Positions 8,153-12,314 of a DNA stretch of 12,314 nucleotides are shown here, piece after piece. Origin of the DNA: Oceanospirillaceae bacterium. Lineage in GTDB: Bacteria > Pseudomonadota > Gammaproteobacteria > Pseudomonadales > Balneatricaceae. The notes under the pieces are model-generated. The model made no database searches. It was not told where the DNA came from and saw only the letters and a program-made list of their open reading frames with translations. The stretch is taken from contig JAGSHA010000058.1 of the NCBI GenBank assembly GCA_023954795.1, forward strand, positions 1 to 12,314, given 5' to 3'. The first letter of the stretch is position 1, and every line of letters begins with the position of its first letter. The translations under genes and the position numbers were made by a program.

Positions 8153-8181
8153 AGCATACCTGCTGTAACGCAAAAGGTCAG
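8153..8181 (-). promoter_or_regulatory. candidate sigma-70 promoter for pilM
   Basis: On the minus strand CTGACC (8176–8181) and TATGCT (8153–8158) are separated by 17 bases. Each matches four of six consensus bases. Transcription would start near 8146 and leave a leader of about 127 bases before the pilM GTG. It is the best-spaced pair I found on this strand, but the match is moderate. Confidence 0.35.
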
Positions 8182-8191
8182 CGAACCCCAC

Positions 8192-8211
8192 ATTTTAAAT
8201 GACTTTAAAAT
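8192..8211. repeat. AT-rich perfect inverted repeat 1 (operator-like)
   Basis: ATTTTAAA and TTTAAAAT form 8-base arms around the 4-base spacer TGAC. The 20-base dyad ends exactly where the second inverted repeat begins. It lies upstream of the pilM promoter candidate and of the ponA TATAAT cluster, a typical place for a regulator site. The binding protein, if any, is unknown. Confidence 0.55.
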
Positions 8212-8237
8212 CAATTTGACTGAAATAAATCAAATTG
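8212..8237. repeat. AT-rich perfect inverted repeat 2 (operator-like)
   Basis: CAATTTGA and TCAAATTG form perfect 8-base arms around a 10-base spacer. The dyad centre is 23 bases from that of the neighbouring repeat, about two helical turns. It ends 26 bases before the first TATAAT ahead of ponA. A double binding site for a dimeric regulator is one reading; chance in AT-rich DNA is another. Confidence 0.55.
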
Positions 8238-8263
8238 TCGGTAGAGTGATGAACCAGTAGCAG

Positions 8264-8288
8264 TATAATAAGCGGCATATAATATAAT
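8264..8288 (+). promoter_or_regulatory. candidate ponA promoter -10 cluster
   Basis: Three perfect TATAAT hexamers occur at 8264–8269, 8278–8283 and 8283–8288, the last two sharing a base. None has a good -35 hexamer at 16–18 bases, and none is an extended -10. Start sites would lie 13 to 32 bases before the ponA ATG. The cluster is a strong positional candidate; which hexamer is used cannot be told from the sequence. Confidence 0.5.
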
Positions 8289-8307
8289 TTCTTGAAAATA
8301 CAGTAGC

Positions 8308-10767
8308 ATGCGCGCCATAAAAAAACTGTTTAAGTACCTGTTTGCATTCGGCGTCGTCGCTGCGCTGCTTGGCGCTGCTGGCGGCTTTGTCGCTTATCAG
8401 CATTTTTCCAAGGATCTGCCCGAAGTTGGCACCCTGCGAGATATCAAATTCCAGACGCCGTTACGCATTTACAGCAAAGACGAAAAGCTGATTGCAGAAT
8501 ACGGTGAGAACAAACGCACGCCCGTCAGCTACGAACAGATCCCAACCGACTTCGTTCATGCACTGCTTGCCGCCGAAGACAGCCGTTTTTTCGAACACAA
8601 CGGCATCGATATCAAAGGGCTAGCCCGAGCTGCGTACCAGCTTGCTTCATCGGGTAAAATAAAAAGTGGTGGCTCCACCATCACCATGCAGCTCGCGAAA
8701 AACTTCTTCCTAACACGCGAACGCACCTTTGATCGTAAGTTTCGCGAGATACTCCTGTCCCTGCGCATCGAACAAGAGCTGAGTAAAGAAGAGATTTTTG
8801 CACTCTATGTGAACAAGATCTTCCTTGGCCATCGGGCCTACGGTATTCAGGCTGCTGCAAACGTGTATTACGGTCAGGATCTCAGCGAGCTGTCGATCGC
8901 ACAACTCGCAATGATTGCCGGTCTGCCTAAAGCGCCGTCAGCCAATAACCCAATCTCCAACCCTAAACGCGCACTAGAACGACGCAACTGGATTCTTAAA
9001 CGCATGCATACGCTGAGCTTTATTGATGATCAGCAGTATGAAGATGCCCGCACAGAAGAGCTCAGCGCATACCGCCACGGCGCGGACATTGAAGTAGATG
9101 CTCAATACATCGCGGAAATGGTCCGAAGCAAGTTATTCTCCGAGTACGGTGAAACGCTATACACCGAAGGTTATCGGGTTTATACCACCGTAAAAAGCGA
9201 CCTTCAGACAACAGCAAACCACGCGTTGCAGCAAGGCCTGCTGGCCTATACCGAGCGCCACGGCTACCGCGGACCGGAAAAAAACTTCTCCGAAGCTGAG
9301 CGACAGGATGAAGAGAATCTGCTTAAGACATTGAACAAGATTGGCAATGTCAGCGATATAGAGCCGGCTGTTGTTGTTAGCCTGCAAGACAAAAACATCG
9401 AAGTCCTACGCAAAACGGGCGACCGCGTCACTGTCAATTGGGAGCAGCTTAGCTGGGCACGCGAGTATAAATCAGCGAACCGCCAGGGCGCCAAGCTGAA
9501 AAAAACAGCCGATGCGTTCAAACTGGGTGACCTGGTCCGTATTCAGTTGCGCACAGCGGAAGCGAAGAAGACAAAAAAGAAAGCCAAAGAATCTGCCGCT
9601 GAAACACCCCAGCAGGTTTGGCATCTGACGCAAGTACCGTCCGTTCAAGGCGGGCTCATCTCAATCAACCCTAAAGATGGCTCGATCGTATCGCTGGTAG
9701 GTGGTTTCAATTTCCACCACAACAAGTTCAACCGTGTTACTCAGGCGATTCGCCAGCCGGGCTCCAACATCAAACCATTTATCTACACGGCAGCACTGGC
9801 AAACGGCTACACGCCGGCAACACTGATCAATGATGCCCCCGTGGTATTCCATGACGATCAGCTGGAATCCAACTGGCGCCCAGAAAACTACAGCAAAAAA
9901 TTCTACGGTCCAACCCGACTGCGTGAAGCGCTGTTTAAATCTCGCAACCTCGTGTCTATCCGAATCCTACGCCAGATAGGCATCAGAAACGCGCTGAGCT
10001 ATTTGGAAAACTTTGGTTTTGACAAAGACAAACTGCCACACAACCTGTCTCTGTCACTCGGTAGTGCTGATATGACGCCACTGCAAGTGGTGCAGGGTTA
10101 CGCGATACTGGCAAACGGCGGCTATCGTGTCTCACCACACTTCATCGAACGCATCGAAGACAGCGAAGGTAATCTGATTTACGCAGCGAAACCCGCCACA
10201 GTGTGTGAGGACTGCCAGTTCGTCGACCCCGAACAACCACCGGTCGCAACACTGCCCGGTCAGCAGATAACCTCGTTGCCATTGGCCGAACGCAAAGTGG
10301 ATAAACAATCCTCATACCTGATCTATAACATGATGCAGGATGTCATCAAACGGGGTACAGCACGACGCGCTTTGGTATTGAAACGCAACGATCTGGCGGG
10401 CAAAACAGGTACCACCAACGACCAGAAAGATGCTTGGTTCTCCGGCTTCAACCGCAACCTGACAACGACCGTTTGGGTTGGTTTTGATCAGCCAAAAACA
10501 CTAGGACGCAGAGAGTTCGGCGGCACTGCAGCCCTGCCGATATGGATCAACTACATGCGCATTGCGCTGAAGGGCCAACCGGAGAGCGCCCCGGTACCCC
10601 CTGAAGGCATCGTAAGCGTCAAAATAGATCCTAAGACAGGACTGCTTGCCACTCCGGGCCAGAGCAACGCCCTGTTCGAATACTTCCGCGAAGATGATGC
10701 GCCTACAGAGATGGCCGCTCAGTCAGACAAACAACAGGGCAGCAGCGAGACGGAAGATATCTTCTGA
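8308..10767 (+). CDS. ponA: penicillin-binding protein 1A, bifunctional peptidoglycan synthase
   Basis: PBP1A (PonA/MrcA) polymerises glycan strands from lipid II and cross-links their peptides in the periplasm. The 819-residue product has an inner-membrane anchor at about 10–32. The GT51 transglycosylase domain follows, with catalytic Glu90 in the ED..F..H.G motif and GGSTITMQ at 121–128. An OB-like domain sits at about 330–450, carrying a Lys-rich insert at 420–427. The transpeptidase domain has Ser486 (SNIK, 486–489), SRN at 545–547 and KTGTT at 699–703. A CxxC pair (Cys633, Cys636) resembles the one in E. coli PBP1A. The tail is acidic and Gln/Ser-rich. The ATG has no clear ribosome site. 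It is transcribed away from pilM and ends at its own terminator. All catalytic motifs are intact. Confidence 0.97.
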   Translation: MRAIKKLFKYLFAFGVVAALLGAAGGFVAYQHFSKDLPEVGTLRDIKFQTPLRIYSKDEKLIAEYGENKRTPVSYEQIPTDFVHALLAAEDSRFFEHNGIDIKGLARAAYQLASSGKIKSGGSTITMQLAKNFFLTRERTFDRKFREILLSLRIEQELSKEEIFALYVNKIFLGHRAYGIQAAANVYYGQDLSELSIAQLAMIAGLPKAPSANNPISNPKRALERRNWILKRMHTLSFIDDQQYEDARTEELSAYRHGADIEVDAQYIAEMVRSKLFSEYGETLYTEGYRVYTTVKSDLQTTANHALQQGLLAYTERHGYRGPEKNFSEAERQDEENLLKTLNKIGNVSDIEPAVVVSLQDKNIEVLRKTGDRVTVNWEQLSWAREYKSANRQGAKLKKTADAFKLGDLVRIQLRTAEAKKTKKKAKESAAETPQQVWHLTQVPSVQGGLISINPKDGSIVSLVGGFNFHHNKFNRVTQAIRQPGSNIKPFIYTAALANGYTPATLINDAPVVFHDDQLESNWRPENYSKKFYGPTRLREALFKSRNLVSIRILRQIGIRNALSYLENFGFDKDKLPHNLSLSLGSADMTPLQVVQGYAILANGGYRVSPHFIERIEDSEGNLIYAAKPATVCEDCQFVDPEQPPVATLPGQQITSLPLAERKVDKQSSYLIYNMMQDVIKRGTARRALVLKRNDLAGKTGTTNDQKDAWFSGFNRNLTTTVWVGFDQPKTLGRREFGGTAALPIWINYMRIALKGQPESAPVPPEGIVSVKIDPKTGLLATPGQSNALFEYFREDDAPTEMAAQSDKQQGSSETEDIF

Positions 10768-10789
10768 TCCTGAACGTCAACAAACATGA

Positions 10790-10813
10790 GCCAGCCTGAG
10801 TGCTGGCTTTTTT
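10790..10813 (+). terminator. rho-independent terminator of ponA
   Basis: GCCAGC (10790–10795) and GCTGGC (10802–10807) form a 6-base-pair stem with a 6-base loop, followed by six T (10808–10813). It starts 22 bases after the ponA stop. Confidence 0.85.
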
Positions 10814-10869
10814 GTGCCCTGAGAACAAGCAGGTATCGGATTACGCTAAATGACAGGCACAAAAAAGCC
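10805..10869. repeat. long imperfect inverted repeat joining the two terminators
   Basis: Positions 10805–10821 pair with 10854–10869 over 16 base pairs with a single bulged C at 10819, around a 32-base loop. The arms contain the T tract of the ponA terminator and the A tract of the next one, but also GTGCC/GGCAC and TG/CA beyond the homopolymers. The fold would compete with both terminator stems. Confidence 0.6.
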
Positions 10870-10889
10870 CGGCCGAAGCCGGGCTTTTT
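10861..10889. terminator. bidirectional terminator between ponA and maeB
   Basis: GCCCGGC (10867–10873) and GCCGGGC (10878–10884) form a 7-base-pair GC stem with a CGAA loop. Six A precede and five T follow, so it can stop transcription on either strand. On the minus strand it lies 18 bases after the maeB stop and is that gene's main terminator; on the plus strand it backs up the ponA terminator. Confidence 0.9.
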
Positions 10890-10907
10890 AAAGCACATCC
10901 GTCCTGA

Positions 10908-12173
10908 TTACTTCAGGGCAGCTGCAGTCGTCAGTGGGTAGTGGTCTGGCAAAGGCAGACGCGCTACACCGCTATCGATTGCCGCCTGAGCAACCGCACC
11001 AGATACCGCACCCAGCAGGCGAGTATCAGTTGGCTTAGGAATGATGTACTGCGCACCAAACTCCAGAGAGTCCAGCTTGTACGCATCCAGTACTTCCTGA
11101 GGCACAGGCTCTTTCGCCAGCTCAGCAATAGCACGTACTGCTGCCGCTTTCATCTCTTCGTTGATTGCAGACGCGCGAACGTCCATCGCACCACGGAAGA
11201 TGAATGGGAAGCCCAGTACATTGTTAACCTGGTTAGGGAAGTCAGAACGGCCCGTCGCCATGATAACGTCATCACGGGTAGCGTGAGCCAGTTCTGGACG
11301 GATCTCTGGATCCGGGTTCGCACATGCGAAAACAACCGGAGTTGGAGCCATTTTAGCCAGCTGCTCAGCAGACAGCAGATCAGGACCAGACAGACCAACG
11401 AATACATCAGCACCGTCAATCGCGTCATCCAGAGTACGCTTATCAGTTTCGGTTGCGAACGCCGCTTTCTCAGGCGTCAGCTCTTCACGACCAGAGTGGA
11501 TCACACCCTTACGGTCAAGCATGTAGATGTTTTCTACTTTCGCACCCATGTTTACCAGCAGCTTCATGCATGCGTTAGCCGCAGCACCAGCGCCCAGGCA
11601 AACAATGCTTGCTTCAGACAGTTCTTTACCTGCAATTTCCAGAGCATTGATCATGCCAGCAGCCGTTACGATAGCCGTACCGTGCTGATCATCATGGAAT
11701 ACAGGGATGTTGCAGCGTTCGATCAGAACGCGCTCGATTTCAAAACACTCAGGTGCTTTGATGTCTTCCAGGTTGATACCACCAAAAGTTTCAGCGATAC
11801 GGGCAACCGTATCAATGAAAGCCTGTGGGCTTTCAGCGTCAACTTCGATATCGATGGAATCCAGACCGGCAAACTTCTTGAACAGCAAGGATTTACCTTC
11901 CATAACTGGCTTAGACGCCAGAGGACCCAGGTCGCCCAGACCCAGGATCGCGGAACCGTTGGTAATTACCGCTACCAGGTTACCCTTCGCAGTGTAACGG
12001 TACGCTAATTCAGGATCCTTCGCGATTTCACGCACCGGCTCAGCCACACCAGGGCTGTATGCCAATGCCAAGTCTTGCGCAGATTCAGCGGAGGTGCTCA
12101 ACTCTACGCTGATCTTACCCGGACGCGGGAACTCGTGGTAATCGAGTGCGGCTTGTTTCATATCTTGAGACAT
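10908..12173 (-). CDS. maeB: malic enzyme, MaeB-type without the C-terminal phosphotransacetylase-like domain
   Basis: The enzyme oxidatively decarboxylates malate to pyruvate in the cytoplasm, making reduced cofactor. The 421-residue product has the catalytic Tyr39 in AYSPGVAEP, Lys94 in MEGKSLLFKK, metal ligands Glu136 and Asp137 (INLEDIKAP) and Asp162 in VFHDDQHGTA. The Rossmann glycine motif LGAGAAA is at 193–199. The protein ends after the malic domains (HYPLTT near 411–416), so it lacks the roughly 320-residue phosphotransacetylase-like half of E. coli MaeB (759 residues). The same short form is known next to ponA in Pseudomonas. Asp220 at the end of the second Rossmann strand leaves NAD versus NADP use open. 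The first ATG has only a weak GGA upstream; an ATG at residue 5 is possible. It is transcribed toward ponA. Confidence 0.96.
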   Translation of the reverse strand: MSQDMKQAALDYHEFPRPGKISVELSTSAESAQDLALAYSPGVAEPVREIAKDPELAYRYTAKGNLVAVITNGSAILGLGDLGPLASKPVMEGKSLLFKKFAGLDSIDIEVDAESPQAFIDTVARIAETFGGINLEDIKAPECFEIERVLIERCNIPVFHDDQHGTAIVTAAGMINALEIAGKELSEASIVCLGAGAAANACMKLLVNMGAKVENIYMLDRKGVIHSGREELTPEKAAFATETDKRTLDDAIDGADVFVGLSGPDLLSAEQLAKMAPTPVVFACANPDPEIRPELAHATRDDVIMATGRSDFPNQVNNVLGFPFIFRGAMDVRASAINEEMKAAAVRAIAELAKEPVPQEVLDAYKLDSLEFGAQYIIPKPTDTRLLGAVSGAVAQAAIDSGVARLPLPDHYPLTTAAALK

Positions 12174-12212
12174 GGCTGCTGTTCCAAATAGTTAACAAAA
12201 GACGAACTCAGC

Positions 12213-12241
12213 ATCATATAGAAAAGCCCACAGCCCCACAA
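12213..12241 (-). promoter_or_regulatory. candidate maeB promoter
   Basis: On the minus strand TTGTGG (12236–12241) and TATGAT (12213–12218) are 17 bases apart. The -10 matches five of six consensus bases and the -35 three. The start site would be near 12206, about 33 bases before the maeB ATG. The -35 and spacer lie in the terminator-like hairpin. Confidence 0.35.
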
Positions 12242-12250
12242 CCAGTGGGC
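12222..12250 (-). terminator. terminator-like hairpin upstream of maeB
   Basis: On the minus strand GCCCAC (12245–12250) pairs with GTGGGC (12226–12231) across a 13-base loop and is followed by four T (12222–12225). A shorter-loop alternative pairs 12235–12239 with 12245–12249. It may end transcription of a gene to the right or attenuate readthrough into maeB. Confidence 0.5.
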
Positions 12251-12314
12251 CTATCCTGCCAGTCAAAATTTATACAATTGGACCTTTTGATTAGTCAGTC
12301 AAAAACTGCAGATG

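Larger units (their letters stand above)
8020..8307. other. divergent pilM / ponA control region
   Basis: No gene is seen in these 288 bases between the diverging pilM and ponA starts. The half nearer ponA is AT-rich and holds two abutting inverted repeats (8192–8211 and 8212–8237) and three TATAAT hexamers (8264–8288). The half nearer pilM is more balanced in composition and would form a pilM leader of roughly 130 bases if the promoter candidate at 8153–8181 is used. Small open frames on the minus strand within the leader lack ribosome sites and are not called. Confidence 0.8.
12174..12314. other. region upstream of maeB
   Basis: No gene is seen in these 141 bases. They hold a minus-strand terminator-like hairpin at 12222–12250 and a promoter candidate at 12213–12241. 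The hairpin suggests a minus-strand gene that ends just beyond the window or in its last bases; too little is visible to identify it. A TATAAA at 12269–12274 on the minus strand has no -35 at normal spacing. Confidence 0.6.

Noticed and set aside
8216..8247. TTGACT at 8216–8221 as a ponA -35 box
   Set aside because: No -10-like hexamer lies 15–19 bases downstream, and the motif is part of the second inverted repeat.
9562..9606. The A-rich Lys run in ponA as a frameshift or degraded sequence
   Set aside because: The frame continues smoothly into the transpeptidase domain with all motifs intact.
10941..12008. A 355-codon open frame on the plus strand opposite maeB
   Set aside because: It lies wholly antisense to a clear malic enzyme. 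The translation is rich in Arg, Thr, Cys and Ser without any domain, and it follows from biased codon use on the other strand.
12269..12302. TTGACT with TATAAA on the minus strand as a maeB promoter
   Set aside because: The spacing is 22 bases, too long for a sigma-70 promoter, and the hairpin at 12222–12250 would follow it.
1..12314. CRISPR array, insertion sequence, phage or defence genes, tRNA or rRNA
   Set aside because: No regularly spaced repeats, transposase motifs, terminal inverted repeats with target duplications, or RNA gene signatures were seen; the gene order is that of a conserved core region.

Overview
The window is a chromosomal housekeeping segment from a gammaproteobacterium, probably of the Pseudomonadales/Oceanospirillales type. 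Base composition is moderate. The gene order maeB – ponA (mrcA) / pilM-N-O-P-Q – aroK – aroB – AAA-ATPase membrane protein matches, as I remember it, the order around PA5037–PA5046 in Pseudomonas aeruginosa. I see no IS element, phage gene, CRISPR array, tRNA or rRNA, and no sign of recent transfer.

Layout. Positions 1–8019 hold one tightly packed minus-strand unit of eight genes, read from right to left. First come pilM, pilN, pilO, pilP and pilQ, the alignment subcomplex and outer-membrane secretin of the type IVa pilus. They are followed by aroK and aroB of the shikimate pathway. Last is a membrane-anchored AAA-type ATPase of the DamX/ExeA-like kind, whose C-terminus is cut by the left edge of the window. 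Gaps between genes run from a 4-base overlap to about 31 bases, which points to a single transcript. Four of the eight genes appear to start at GTG or TTG.

Positions 8020–8307 are a divergent control region between pilM (minus) and ponA (plus). It holds two abutting AT-rich perfect inverted repeats and a cluster of three TATAAT hexamers just ahead of ponA. Positions 8308–10767 encode the bifunctional peptidoglycan synthase PBP1A. Positions 10768–10907 separate the convergent ends of ponA and maeB. They hold a ponA terminator and a bidirectional terminator, linked by a further long imperfect inverted repeat.

Positions 10908–12173 encode a short malic enzyme, MaeB-type without the phosphotransacetylase-like domain, on the minus strand. 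Ahead of it are a minus-strand terminator-like hairpin and an overlapping promoter candidate. Nothing codable is seen in the last 140 bases.

The genes combine envelope functions (pilus assembly through the wall, wall synthesis, and a probable division or septal membrane protein) with aromatic precursor synthesis and a malate-to-pyruvate enzyme. I found no undescribed biological system. The points most worth a second look are in the non-coding DNA: the paired palindromes in the pilM/ponA divide, the nested inverted repeats between ponA and maeB, and the terminator/promoter overlap ahead of maeB.
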